This document shows positions 33,654 through 42,516 of a stretch of 64,000 nt of DNA, piece after piece. This DNA is from CAZCTC01 sp964501335. Lineage in GTDB: Bacteria > Chloroflexota > Anaerolineae > B4-G1 > SLSP01. The translations under genes and the position numbers were made by a program. The stretch covers positions 62,001 through 126,000 of the forward strand of contig CAZCTC010000011.1 in the NCBI GenBank assembly GCA_964501335.1. Direction: 5' to 3'. A model generated the notes under the pieces. That model was not told the DNA's origin, did no database searches, and worked only from the letters and a program-made list of their open reading frames with translations. Every line of letters begins with the position of its first letter. Within the stretch, counting starts at the first letter, position 1.

Positions 33654-33996
33654 ATAGTAGACAGCCCATGTCGCCGGGGCGGCTCTGGAAAGGCCCATTT
33701 TTTCGCGCGTGGCCCTCACCCCCCGGCCCCCTCTCCCGCGCGCGGGAGAGGGGGAGTAAGAGAACCTTGTCGGGGCGACTCTGGAAAGGTCCATGTTTTC
33801 GTGCGCCTTCTGAGGCGCACGAAAACATAAATAAAAAACTCTCTCCCGATCCAGCGCGTCGCTTTTTACCGAGAAAAGATCATTTGCGGGGCGTTACAAG
33901 GCCGGGGCCCTCCTGTAGAGCCCTGTTTTCAGGATCGAGATTCTTGAAACGGTGCTACAATCTGCTCTTATCTTAAGGAAAGGACGTTTGAGTGAT
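33654..33996. repeat. Repeat block with a broken and an intact hairpin
   Basis: A TAGACAG run is followed by a reverse composite broken after the left hairpin arm by TGGCCCTCACCCCCCGGCC and the CGCGCGCGGGAGAGGGG part (33709-33765). An intact copy follows with hairpin 33793-33808/33813-33828, the A-run and the AGCGCGTCGC box. The last 60 bases carry a TACAAT box and AAGGAAAGG ahead of the next gene. Confidence 0.75.
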
Positions 33997-35004
33997 ATGG
34001 CCGATTGGAAATCCTTTTTAAAGGCGGATCCGCTCCCCTGGCTGCTTGAGGAAGAGAACCCTTCGGTACGTTATCTCACGTTGACGAAAATCCTGGGGAA
34101 AACGGAGACCGATCCTGAAGTGATTCAGGCGCGGGGGGCGATTATGGCGCGAGGAGCTGTGCCTCAGATTCTGGATCGTCAGGCGGACGGCGGCTATTGG
34201 GCAGATCCCAAGGCTTTTTATCGTGCTAAATACAAGGGGACGGTCTGGCAACTGATCATTCTTGCCGAGTTGAACGCTGACGGCCGCGATCCCCGGGTCA
34301 GAGCCGCCTGCGAATTTATCCTGGACCATTCTCAGCATGTGGAAAGCGGCGGTTTTTCTGCCAGCAGCTATGTCCGGGAGCCGGGAGGCTATAAGAGTGA
34401 GGTTATTCCCTGCCTGACCGGTAATATGGTCTGGAGTCTGTTGCGTCTGGGGTATGAGAGCGATCCCCGGCTGCAACGGGGGCTGGATTGGATTACGACC
34501 TATCAACGTTTTGATGATGGGGACGGTCCTGTTCTGGGGGAGTGGCCGTATGACCATTATGATATGTGCTGGGGCCGTCATACCTGCCATCTGGGGGCGG
34601 TGAAAGCTTTGAAGGCCCTGGCGGAGATTTCGGCGGAGCGGCAGACTCCTGAAACGGCGCGGGTGACCCGTGAGGGGGCGGAATATTTTCTGTTGCATCA
34701 TATCTACAGGCGCAGCCATGATCTGTCCAAAGTTTCCAAACCGGGCTGGCTGCGCCTGGGGTTCCCGCTGATGTATCAAACCGATATCCTGGAGATCCTG
34801 GGTATTTTAACTCATTTGGGTTATCGGGATGAACGGATGCAGGAGGCGGTGGATAAGGTGGTTTCCCGGCAAGATGACACCGGCCGATGGATTTTGCAGG
34901 AGACTTTCAACGGTCGTTTTCAGGTGGATATTGAAAAGAAGGGTGAACTCAGCAAGTGGATTACTTTCCGGGCCCTGGAAGTTTTGCAGCGATATTACGG
35001 GTAA
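33997..35004 (+). CDS. Prenyltransferase/squalene-cyclase-like alpha-toroid protein
   Basis: 335 residues from ATG 33997. Repeated helix pairs with QADGGYW, GLDWITTYQR and QDDTGRW signatures fit the alpha-alpha barrel of terpene cyclases and protein prenyltransferases. The catalytic DxDD of cyclases is not visible, so a cyclase reaction is not supported. Relatives in Chloroflexi and Actinobacteria are often labelled 'nitrogen fixation protein NifH' in databases (my recollection); nothing here resembles nitrogenase reductase. Conserved Cys and His (CWGRHTCHLGA) may bind metal. The last codon and stop lie in a direct repeat that flanks a 228-bp element. Confidence 0.7.
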   Translation: MADWKSFLKADPLPWLLEEENPSVRYLTLTKILGKTETDPEVIQARGAIMARGAVPQILDRQADGGYWADPKAFYRAKYKGTVWQLIILAELNADGRDPRVRAACEFILDHSQHVESGGFSASSYVREPGGYKSEVIPCLTGNMVWSLLRLGYESDPRLQRGLDWITTYQRFDDGDGPVLGEWPYDHYDMCWGRHTCHLGAVKALKALAEISAERQTPETARVTREGAEYFLLHHIYRRSHDLSKVSKPGWLRLGFPLMYQTDILEILGILTHLGYRDERMQEAVDKVVSRQDDTGRWILQETFNGRFQVDIEKKGELSKWITFRALEVLQRYYG

Positions 35005-35007
35005 TTT

Positions 35008-35235
35008 AACCCAAGTTGCTACCTTTAAAAGACGTGCTTTCTATTTAAGCTTTTTTGCATGCAAAGGTTTAGTAGAAAGTAGACGGTAGACAGTAGACAG
35101 CGGATTTCCAGTCCATTTGAGCCGGTAAGGCGAAGATTTTTGCTGTCTACTGTCTACTTGCTGCTGTCTACTTTGGGATGGCATGCAGCGGATATTGAAT
35201 CATGGGCTGGATTTATCGAGGTAGCAACTTGGGGT
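35008..35235. mobile_element. 228-bp inverted-repeat element between convergent genes
   Basis: Ends AACCCAAGTTGCTACCT (35008-35024) and AGGTAGCAACTTGGGG (35219-35234) are inverted repeats. The 11-base sequence GGGTAATTTAA occurs directly repeated at both junctions (34999-35009 and 35232-35242), like a target duplication. The inside has TAGACAG and CTGTCTAC runs that also pair, and no reading frame. Both flanking genes end in the duplicated sequence. Confidence 0.6.
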
Positions 35236-35238
35236 AAT

Positions 35239-36591
35239 TTAATCAATTTTTTCCGGTTGCATTTGATCGTGATCCGGCAGCACATCTTCCATATTGCGAA
35301 TATGGGGAAAGAGGTAACCGGAAAGCAGGGTCAGGGTCGTTAACAGGCCAAAAACGATCATGATGGCGGACATTCCTGCGCCGCGTTCCGTCCCTACCAG
35401 CCACCCCAAGAGAGCGGTCACGGCATTCTGCGACTGCATGGCCGGTTCCATGATACGGTCCGCCAGGAGTCCTCCCAGGATCGGGGTAAAAGTATCCGGG
35501 AACCAGGCGAGCATCCGGCGGGCTGAAAAGACTCGCCCCTGGATATCCGGAGGGACTTTGATTTGCAACATGGCATTGCTGGTGGCAATGCCGACGCTGG
35601 CTCCGATTCCCGAAATTAAAAGCGTTGGAATCCAGCCTTCCAGGCTGCGGCTCAGGCCGAAGAGGATATTCCCAAACAGGCAATAGAGGCTCCAGCCCAG
35701 CAGCGTTCCATGGAGGCGGCGTTTAGGTCCCCCCCAGGCGCTCATAAGGACGGAACCCAGGGTCCAGGAAACGGCCCCCGCGGTTTGCACTGTGCCCAGA
35801 ATCAGGCTGCTGTTGTCGGTGCGCAGGAGGACCATGGGAACATGGACGCTGCCGGAGATGCCCATAAAGAGGTTGGCTGAGAAGAGCAGCATGACATAAC
35901 CGAAGAGACCGGGGCGTTGGAAGATGAATTTGAAGCCGAAGGTGATTTCTTGCCAGAAATTGCCCTGGCTCAGTTTGCCTTCTTTGCTTTGGGGGGGCGT
36001 CGGCACCTGGACCAGCGCCAGGGCTCCGATGGCCAGAACAAAGGTGATTACATCGATCATCAGGATGCCGTTCAGGCCGACAATGGGCATCAGGGCGCCG
36101 GCCATGAGGGGAGCGACGATGGCCGGGCTGGCCTGGACAAAAGACATCATCCCGTTGGCGCGTCCGTATTGTTCTTTGGGGACCATGGTGGTGATGGCGG
36201 CGGAATAGGCCGGCCACTGGAAGGCATTGCCCAATCCGATCAGGATATTGATTAGATAAAAATGCCAGATTTCCAGGTTCCCGGTGGCGAACAGGATTAC
36301 AATTCCCAGTGTGCCCAGGCCGGCTGTCAGGTCGCTAATCATCATCATCAATTTTCGGTTATAGCGATCGACCATGACGCCGGCAAGGGGGATGATTAGC
36401 AGGTAGGGCAGGGTAAAGGCCGTCTGCATGATTCCCAGGGTGGTGGCGCTTTCGGTTTGTTTGAAAACCCAGATGGAAAGGGCAAAGCCGGTCATGTTGG
36501 AGGCCAGAATGGAAACGGCTTGCCCGAGTAAGATGAGAGTCAATCCGAACATACCCGAAGGGCGTTTGGAGGGATTTTGTGGGAGGGTCAT
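35239..36591 (-). CDS. MFS transporter (MFS_3 / EntS-like exporter)
   Basis: 450 residues from ATG 36591 (AAAGGATATCCAGC upstream); 43 codons before it are an unlikely extension. Twelve membrane helices. GVMVDRYNRKLMM between helices 2 and 3 is the classic MFS motif A region, and YGRANGMMSFVQASPAI fits the MFS_3 subgroup that includes enterobactin and macrolide exporters. The soluble tail is short. The substrate cannot be told; drug or siderophore export is typical. It is divergent from the large lipoprotein gene. Confidence 0.85.
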   Translation of the reverse strand: MTLPQNPSKRPSGMFGLTLILLGQAVSILASNMTGFALSIWVFKQTESATTLGIMQTAFTLPYLLIIPLAGVMVDRYNRKLMMMISDLTAGLGTLGIVILFATGNLEIWHFYLINILIGLGNAFQWPAYSAAITTMVPKEQYGRANGMMSFVQASPAIVAPLMAGALMPIVGLNGILMIDVITFVLAIGALALVQVPTPPQSKEGKLSQGNFWQEITFGFKFIFQRPGLFGYVMLLFSANLFMGISGSVHVPMVLLRTDNSSLILGTVQTAGAVSWTLGSVLMSAWGGPKRRLHGTLLGWSLYCLFGNILFGLSRSLEGWIPTLLISGIGASVGIATSNAMLQIKVPPDIQGRVFSARRMLAWFPDTFTPILGGLLADRIMEPAMQSQNAVTALLGWLVGTERGAGMSAIMIVFGLLTTLTLLSGYLFPHIRNMEDVLPDHDQMQPEKID

Positions 36592-36779
36592 GCTGGATAT
36601 CCTTTGATTGGTGTGGACTATGATTTTTTCCTGAAGGACTTTAGCATAATTCACCGAATTGACAAACAAAAACATCGGAACCCCCCGCTTATTTTCACCG
36701 TCATAGAGGGCGCCCGGCAAATAGAAATGGCCATTGCTTTTGCTGTGTGATTTCCCAATTCCTGACAGGAGACGATGAG

Positions 36780-39227
36780 ATGAAACGGAACCTTTTTGCC
36801 TGGGGGACGGCTTTGTTGGGTTTGTTTTTGCTGGCTTGCAATTTGCCTTTTTCCCGGCCCACGCCTCGGCCGGCGCCGTTGACCGTCACACCGGCGGAAG
36901 CGGCAACGTTGGAAGTACTTTCACCTCAAAGCGGATTTACCGCCACGCCGGCAGCTTTGGCAGCTCCGATCGAATCAACCCCTCCGGTAGCAGCTCAGCC
37001 GCCGGTTCCCGAACTCAAAGGTGAGGGCGCCGGCTTGTTGAATCCGTTAGAAGCGGGCTTGTTGTCTATGGCGACAGATCCGGTCCAACCTTTACATGGC
37101 TGGGCAGTGGCTTCCGACACGGGAAACCTCTATGTGTTGGATGCTGAAAATCGGCTCTATGAATTGCAGGCCCACAGTTTGACCGTGTTGCAGCGCAGCG
37201 AGCCGCTGTTTTCCGGCGGTGTGGCCACCTCAGGCTTTCAAGGCTGCCCGGCGGCCTTTTTGCAGGTGAGCGGCGAGCAGATTCTGGTCGGATCCAATCA
37301 AGTGCAGCAGACCCGGGTGCTGGCGCGGGCCGGATTCCAGAGCATCGCCGCGCTGGATAAAGCCGGTCGAATGGCGCTCGATCCGGGACGCCGGCTTTAT
37401 CTGGTTTCTCCCTGCGGTGAGGCGGGGACGCTTTGGGCCTATAACGTCAATGATTGGGCTGAGGCTCCGGTGTCGTTGCTGGCGCCGGTGGCCAATGCCC
37501 GGCGGGAGTGGCCTGAGGATGTGGTGATCGATTATGCAGCCGATCAGGCTTATGTGAGGATGTTGACCTATCCAGGTTCGCATCCGGCCGGAGAATATCG
37601 GATTTACGATCTCAACAGCTGGCAATTAAAGGGACGATTCGGTCAGGTGGCGGGATGGATGGAGTCGGCTACGCTGGCTTCGGAGGCGGGATGGATTGCC
37701 ACGCTGGAGGAAGGGGCAGCCGGGCCTTTCGGCAGCCGTTTGTTGACCGTGGATCGGGCCGGGCAGGAGCTGCATGAGTTCAAATATCTGGGGGGGCAGC
37801 CTCTTTTCGATTCGACGGGGAGCTGGTTGTATCTTTTGCAGCGTGGGGAGCTCTGGCTGTTGAACGGCGGGGATTTGACGTTGGCCCGGGCCTGGCCTTT
37901 TCTGGACCGTTCTCCAGAGGGATTGCTGCTGGCACCTGAAGGAAGCATGATCTATCTGCTGGGCAATGGCTGGTTGCAAGGGGTGGATACGGTTGCTTTG
38001 CGTGATGGTCGGCTGGGGGCGCTGGATTTGCTGCCGCAGGGACCTTTCCGCGAGGGGGTGGGCTGTTCTGAATGCGGCAATGTCGATACCGGGCATATTC
38101 AAATTTACACCTCTCCTACTTATGTTCAGGATCGTACCGTCTATGCGCTGGTGAACCATAACAATATTTATCGCAGCCGTGACGGTGGACGGAGCTGGGT
38201 GTTGCCGTCTGTTCTGGGCTATCCTGTTACCAGTCAGATTGCGGGCTATTCTCTATCCCCCAACTTTGCGGCCGATCAGACGATCACGGCGATGGGGGTT
38301 ACCCAACCAGTTTACCGTTCGGTGGATGGGGGGGATCACTGGGAGGCGTGGGCGCCGCCCCTGGCTTTTACATCGGATCGCACCGGCAATCGGGAGATCT
38401 ATCTGGCGGATGCGGATGGGGCGAATGTGCGGCCGTTCACGGCTGACCCGGCCGATGATGAGACGGCGACCTGGTCGCCGGGCTGGACCTGGATCGCCTA
38501 TCAGAGCAATCGAAGCGGCAACTGGGATATCTACAGCCAGTCGGTCAACTGTTTGGGGGCGGGGTGTGACGTTCGCGCTTTGACCGATAACCCCGGCGAT
38601 GATTTGCTGCCGGCCTGGTCTCCGGATGGGAAGCGGATCGCTTTCGTCTCGACGCGGGACGGCAATCCGGAGCTTTACCTGATGAACGTCGACGGCAGCA
38701 ATCAACAGCGGCTGACCTTTAACGAGGGGGGGGACTGGCGGCCGGCCTGGCGTGAGGATGGGCGCTCTCTGATCTTTACCCGGGATCAGAGCGGCAGCCA
38801 TGATATCTACATGCTTCAGGTGCCGGCGCCGGGCGAAAATCCCGGAACTGAAATTGGATTGACGCCTCTGGTGACCGGAACGGCTGATCAACGCGATCCG
38901 GCCCTGTTTTACAATCATCTGTTTTATCTGGAGAGCAACGATAACGGCTTTCAGGTGAATTTCATGTATGGGGGCGGCAATTCCTGGGCCAATCCCTGGG
39001 CCGAAAACACCCGGATATGGGTGCGTAGCTCCCCCGGGCAACAGGTTTCTCATCCGGCGGCGCTGGCGACTTCGGCCGGTGCTTTTTTGATCGGATGGGA
39101 GAGCGGCGGCAATATGGATATTTATCGAGTCGACGGCGGGTTCGATTCGACCAATTTTCAGCCGGTCATCGTTTCCCCGGCTTTTGACGGGCAGCCGGCC
39201 TGGGGTCCTCCCGTCTGGGAGCCGTAA
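36780..39227 (+). CDS. Lipoprotein with BNR and WD40-like (PD40/TolB-type) propeller repeats
   Basis: 815 residues from ATG 36780 (CAGGAGACGATGAG). A lipobox LLAC (Cys20) anchors it outside. A Pro/Thr-rich linker follows. The middle carries a YWTN-like or PQQ-like propeller, then a pair of sialidase-type BNR blades (YRSRDGGRSWVLP, YRSVDGGDHWEAW), then at least four TolB/PD40 blades with SDRTGNREIYLADADG, WSPDGKRIAFVS and NPELYLMNVDG. Such proteins bind peptides, polysaccharide or other envelope parts, with no enzyme activity to infer. It is the only gene on its transcript; a hairpin closes it. Confidence 0.82.
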   Translation: MKRNLFAWGTALLGLFLLACNLPFSRPTPRPAPLTVTPAEAATLEVLSPQSGFTATPAALAAPIESTPPVAAQPPVPELKGEGAGLLNPLEAGLLSMATDPVQPLHGWAVASDTGNLYVLDAENRLYELQAHSLTVLQRSEPLFSGGVATSGFQGCPAAFLQVSGEQILVGSNQVQQTRVLARAGFQSIAALDKAGRMALDPGRRLYLVSPCGEAGTLWAYNVNDWAEAPVSLLAPVANARREWPEDVVIDYAADQAYVRMLTYPGSHPAGEYRIYDLNSWQLKGRFGQVAGWMESATLASEAGWIATLEEGAAGPFGSRLLTVDRAGQELHEFKYLGGQPLFDSTGSWLYLLQRGELWLLNGGDLTLARAWPFLDRSPEGLLLAPEGSMIYLLGNGWLQGVDTVALRDGRLGALDLLPQGPFREGVGCSECGNVDTGHIQIYTSPTYVQDRTVYALVNHNNIYRSRDGGRSWVLPSVLGYPVTSQIAGYSLSPNFAADQTITAMGVTQPVYRSVDGGDHWEAWAPPLAFTSDRTGNREIYLADADGANVRPFTADPADDETATWSPGWTWIAYQSNRSGNWDIYSQSVNCLGAGCDVRALTDNPGDDLLPAWSPDGKRIAFVSTRDGNPELYLMNVDGSNQQRLTFNEGGDWRPAWREDGRSLIFTRDQSGSHDIYMLQVPAPGENPGTEIGLTPLVTGTADQRDPALFYNHLFYLESNDNGFQVNFMYGGGNSWANPWAENTRIWVRSSPGQQVSHPAALATSAGAFLIGWESGGNMDIYRVDGGFDSTNFQPVIVSPAFDGQPAWGPPVWEP

Positions 39228-39334
39228 GAAGAAGTAGCCAGCAGACAGCTCGCGTCGCCGGGGCGGATCTGGAATCTGAAACGTAAAACGTAATGGAGAA
39301 TTCGCGCATCGCCGGGACGGATCTGGAAAAGGCC

Positions 39335-39370
39335 ATGTTTTGGCGCGCATTCTGATGCGCGCCAAAACAT
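39335..39370. terminator. Hairpin between convergent genes
   Basis: Perfect 16-bp stem (39335-39350/39355-39370), TCTG loop, with A-run on the right; the CCGGGACGGATCTGGAAAAGG part of the reverse composite precedes it. It separates the stops at 39227 (+) and 39387 (-). Confidence 0.6.
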
Positions 39371-39386
39371 AAACAAAAAAATTCTT

Positions 39387-40763
39387 TTACGGCAGGAAGC
39401 TTCCCAGCGGTCCCTGCCGATCGGCAATATCCTCCAGCTCCGCGTAGGGAATCGTCACGCTGGGAGCCCCGCTTACATACGGTCCTACCTGATAGGTATT
39501 GAACTGAATCATCAATCCCTCGGACGTGATCGCCCAAACCCTGTAATTTCCCCAGGTCGGATCGGCTCCTTTGTCGAACCCGGCTCCCAGGTAGCCCTGG
39601 GCTGTCAGTTCTTTCCGGCAGTATTGAGAAATCACTTCCAGATAATTCGATCCCGGCAGAAAGAGCTGATCCAGCCGCAGGGAATGCCCCTGATTGAGAT
39701 CGTAGTTCAGGCTGGCGATGTAGTGGTTGGGATGGGCGCCGCCCGTGTAGCTCATCACATAGTAGAGGATGCTCACCGTCCATCCGACGGGAGCGAGTTG
39801 ATGGGCTTTGATCATCAGGGTGTAGCTCATATCTGAACCTGAATTAATGGAAGGGTAATCTTTTGAGAATTTAATAAAGGAAGCGGTTTGTTGTTCCACA
39901 AAGAAGGCGGCCAGCCGATTGACATGCGCGACGCGGGGATCGTCGGAGCCCTGGAGGAGGGGGGTCTCGGTTTCTATTGAGTACTTTATTTCCGTGTTGT
40001 TCTCGTTATAGGGTTGGGTGGAAAAAAAGACCGTATCGCTGATGATCAAGGGGACGGCCGGGGTAGAAGTGTCGACCGTTTGTCCGAAGCCCATAAAATC
40101 AAGCTGACGGCGGGCGGTTACCGAGGGATAAAATCCCCACAAGGCGTGAGATATTTCGGGAAGGTATTGGAATCCGGTGCCGTTCCAGGTGTAGACGTTG
40201 GTGTTGGCATATTCCGATTGGCCTTTGATTCCGGCGATTTGGACCCCCATGATCATCAACTCGTAGCCGGGTTTTTCGTCGCCGTTGTCGTAGAAGACGG
40301 CTTCAATGGAGACCCGGTCGCCGGGAAAGATTTCATCGGTTACCGGCAGTTCGTATTTCTGGTAGCTGTTGCCGGAGGGGACCAGGACCCAGCCGTTGAA
40401 AAAGGGTTTGGCGCCGGGGATGGTGTAGAGCATGACGAGATTGCCGGAGCCGGGGCCGAATTCCCCTTCCAGCACGGGATGGAGCAGGGTTGCGCCGGCC
40501 GGCAGGATGCGATGGGCGAAATCTTCCAGCGATTCTTCCGGGGCTTTGGCGAAGAAGCCGGCGGGAAGGGCTGTGGCCGGAGCGGGAGGCGTCTGTTCCG
40601 TTGTGGGAGCCGGCGTGGAATTGCCGGGCAGAGGGAGCGGGGTGCTGGTCTGGGGCGGCGTTTGATTTTGGGGCGTTAAGGGGGTGACGGTAGTGCCTGG
40701 GGTGCTGAAGTTGCAGGCCAGCAGCAAAACGGCGCAAAGGGCGATCCAGGGCAGTGGTTTCAT
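39387..40763 (-). CDS. Lipoprotein with C-terminal DUF3298/RsiV-like domain
   Basis: 458 residues from ATG 40763 (AAGGAGATTCGTT). Lipobox LLLAC, then a Thr/Pro/Gln-rich linker to about residue 85. The C-terminal 190 residues have YTGGAHPN, LDQLFLPG and FNTYQVGPYVSGAPSVTIPY, the pattern of the DUF3298 domain found in RsiV and PdaC, which bind lysozyme or peptidoglycan. The middle part may be a separate beta-rich module. Likely an envelope sensor or binding protein. Confidence 0.78.
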   Translation of the reverse strand: MKPLPWIALCAVLLLACNFSTPGTTVTPLTPQNQTPPQTSTPLPLPGNSTPAPTTEQTPPAPATALPAGFFAKAPEESLEDFAHRILPAGATLLHPVLEGEFGPGSGNLVMLYTIPGAKPFFNGWVLVPSGNSYQKYELPVTDEIFPGDRVSIEAVFYDNGDEKPGYELMIMGVQIAGIKGQSEYANTNVYTWNGTGFQYLPEISHALWGFYPSVTARRQLDFMGFGQTVDTSTPAVPLIISDTVFFSTQPYNENNTEIKYSIETETPLLQGSDDPRVAHVNRLAAFFVEQQTASFIKFSKDYPSINSGSDMSYTLMIKAHQLAPVGWTVSILYYVMSYTGGAHPNHYIASLNYDLNQGHSLRLDQLFLPGSNYLEVISQYCRKELTAQGYLGAGFDKGADPTWGNYRVWAITSEGLMIQFNTYQVGPYVSGAPSVTIPYAELEDIADRQGPLGSFLP

Positions 40764-40897
40764 AACGAATCTCCTTAATTCAACTGGTCGGGTGGATAAG
40801 TCGGCTAAAAGTCGACCGTTCAATCATAACGGCAAATTCCTGGAAGGACATCAAAAGAAGGGGGTATTTTACTCTACTTTAAATGAGGTAGTTAGAT

Positions 40898-41923
40898 TCA
40901 GCGGGTGTTGAGAGCTCGAAAGATCATTTTCAGGATTTCGGGGCGGGCATTGAAGGGAATCAGATGGACTTCCGGGTGTTCCTTATGGTAAACGCGGAAG
41001 ATTTCATCGGCAAAGTCCGGCCCCAGGCTCTCTACCCCGGCAAAATCGAGAATCACCTGCCTGAAGCGTTCCAGGCGGGGCACCAACCGGCGGGCCTGAG
41101 AGCGGGAGATGAGGTTCTCATCGCCATAGCCGGCCAGGGCTACGGGAATATTGGTGCGGTCGAAACGGGGGCGGTCGGGATCGGTGGAGTAGCGGCTGAA
41201 GACTTCGGCGAGTTCGGTGGGAGAGTGAACTGCGAGTTCCAGGATGACGGCGGTGCCGGTCTGGAAAAGAGGATTTTCTTCTACCAGCCAGTAACCCGAC
41301 TGTTCGTTATGGGAAAAGCGGAGGTTGTGGGAGACGATGTCGAAAGAGTCAAAGCAGCGGGAGATGAAGAAGAGGCCTTCGCCGTTGTGATGATCGGGAG
41401 CGGTGGTCAACTTGCCTTTGGCCAGTTCCAGGCAGCTTTGTTGAGGATCGTTCAATTCCAGGGCGGTCTGGATTTTGTCGAAGATCCCCAGGCCGTCATC
41501 GATGACCATGAACCGTATCAGGTGATTGCCGGCTGTTAATTTCAGAAGGACGGAATTTCCTTCCGAGTGTTGAACGGCATTGTTCAGGATTCCCGTCAGG
41601 CCATATTGGCAGAGGTGGAGGATATGGGGCGGCAGATATTGGAGCGGTTCTTTAAAGTAGAGCCGCCAGATTTCATCTTCTTGCAATTCGGCCAGAGGTA
41701 ATTGTTGGGAGATTTCGACGGGGCGTTTGTATTCTCGCCGGCGGGAAGTCCCCGTGGAGATCAGGGCTCCGGAATCGGCCAGCTTCTGGATGTGGCGTTG
41801 AGCGGCCTGGCGCGAAATATGGAATTCAGCGGCGACCGCAGCGCTCAAGTCATGGGGATGGGCCTCGACATGGGCGATGATCCATTGGTTGATTTTAACG
41901 GAACGTTCGGCGCGAGATTCCAT
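40898..41923 (-). CDS. HTH - HATPase - STAS-like (DUF4325) regulatory protein
   Basis: 341 residues from ATG 41923 (GGGGGAACC upstream); the longer frame from 42187 only translates repeats. Residues 5-65 are a winged helix (ISRQAAQRHIQKLADSGAL). Residues 90-215 form a GHKL ATPase with N-box GILNNAVQHSEGN, G1 box DDGLGIFDKI and G2 GEGLFFISRCFDSF. Residues 255-341 match the DUF4325 STAS-like domain (LDFAGVESLGPDFADEIFRV). The ATPase and STAS pair recalls anti-sigma kinase and antagonist partners, here joined in one chain with a DNA- or protein-binding HTH. No partner sigma factor is nearby. Confidence 0.85.
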   Translation of the reverse strand: MESRAERSVKINQWIIAHVEAHPHDLSAAVAAEFHISRQAAQRHIQKLADSGALISTGTSRRREYKRPVEISQQLPLAELQEDEIWRLYFKEPLQYLPPHILHLCQYGLTGILNNAVQHSEGNSVLLKLTAGNHLIRFMVIDDGLGIFDKIQTALELNDPQQSCLELAKGKLTTAPDHHNGEGLFFISRCFDSFDIVSHNLRFSHNEQSGYWLVEENPLFQTGTAVILELAVHSPTELAEVFSRYSTDPDRPRFDRTNIPVALAGYGDENLISRSQARRLVPRLERFRQVILDFAGVESLGPDFADEIFRVYHKEHPEVHLIPFNARPEILKMIFRALNTR

Positions 41924-42516
41924 GGTTCCCCCGGAACTGTGAATTAGAGATGGCTTATTGTAAAACGTGAAACGTAAAACGTAAAATGTAATGATCTGTT
42001 GTCCCAGTGTAAAAGTCCATTTTTCGGTGGCTTTCTGAGGCCGGCGGGTCCCCAAGGAACCGTGGTCGCCAAATAAAATTGTCAAAAAGCGTTTTTTTAT
42101 TCCCCCTATTCCCCCTGCCCCCCTTTCCCCCGAGGGAAAGGGGGGATAGTTAAGCATTTTGGTCGCGCTGCAAAGCAGCGCGACCAAAATGCAATTAATA
42201 TTCTCCTCTTCTGGTCTGCTTGTGAGAGAGAGGGGGGCAGATCAGGCAACTTAAGCCATTTGCGATAGCAATTCCTTGAAAAAGGAGGAAAGAAAAAGTT
42301 TGTTTTTTCGCGCGCCGTCTGCGGCGCGCGAAAAAATGAATAAAAAACTCTCTCTTTCCATCCTGCGCGTCGTATCTTACGGGAAAATGCCCTGTGCGGA
42401 ACGTTACAAAACCGAGGTGGAGATAGAAAGAACCTTTCGCGTTTCGCGTTTCGCGTTTGGCGCATCACGTTATACAATGAGGCATCATTTCCCCGACGAA
42501 CAGGAGGACCGGACGC
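41924..42516. repeat. Repeat region with a two-hairpin element and a family hairpin
   Basis: AACGTAAAACGTAAAATG simple repeat (41965-41995), a degenerate hairpin near 42010-42045, then a two-hairpin element: C-run/G-run stem (42115-42145) and perfect 18-bp stem 42154-42171/42175-42192 with AAA loop. The flanks (CGTGGTCGCCA, TTAATATTC, GGCAACTTAAGCCATTTGCG) match the copy at 51750-51970. Hairpin 42303-42317/42322-42336 and its composite follow, then a TTTCGCG 7-base repeat and a TATACAAT box before the next gene. Confidence 0.78.

Noticed and set aside
33997..35004. Nitrogenase iron protein (NifH)
   Set aside because: Database labels of this kind exist for the family as I recall, but there is no P-loop or Fe-S motif; the sequence is an alpha-toroid of the cyclase type.
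34829..35089. Small plus-strand frame at the end of the alpha-toroid gene
   Set aside because: Out-of-frame shadow running into the inverted-repeat element, with no ribosome site.
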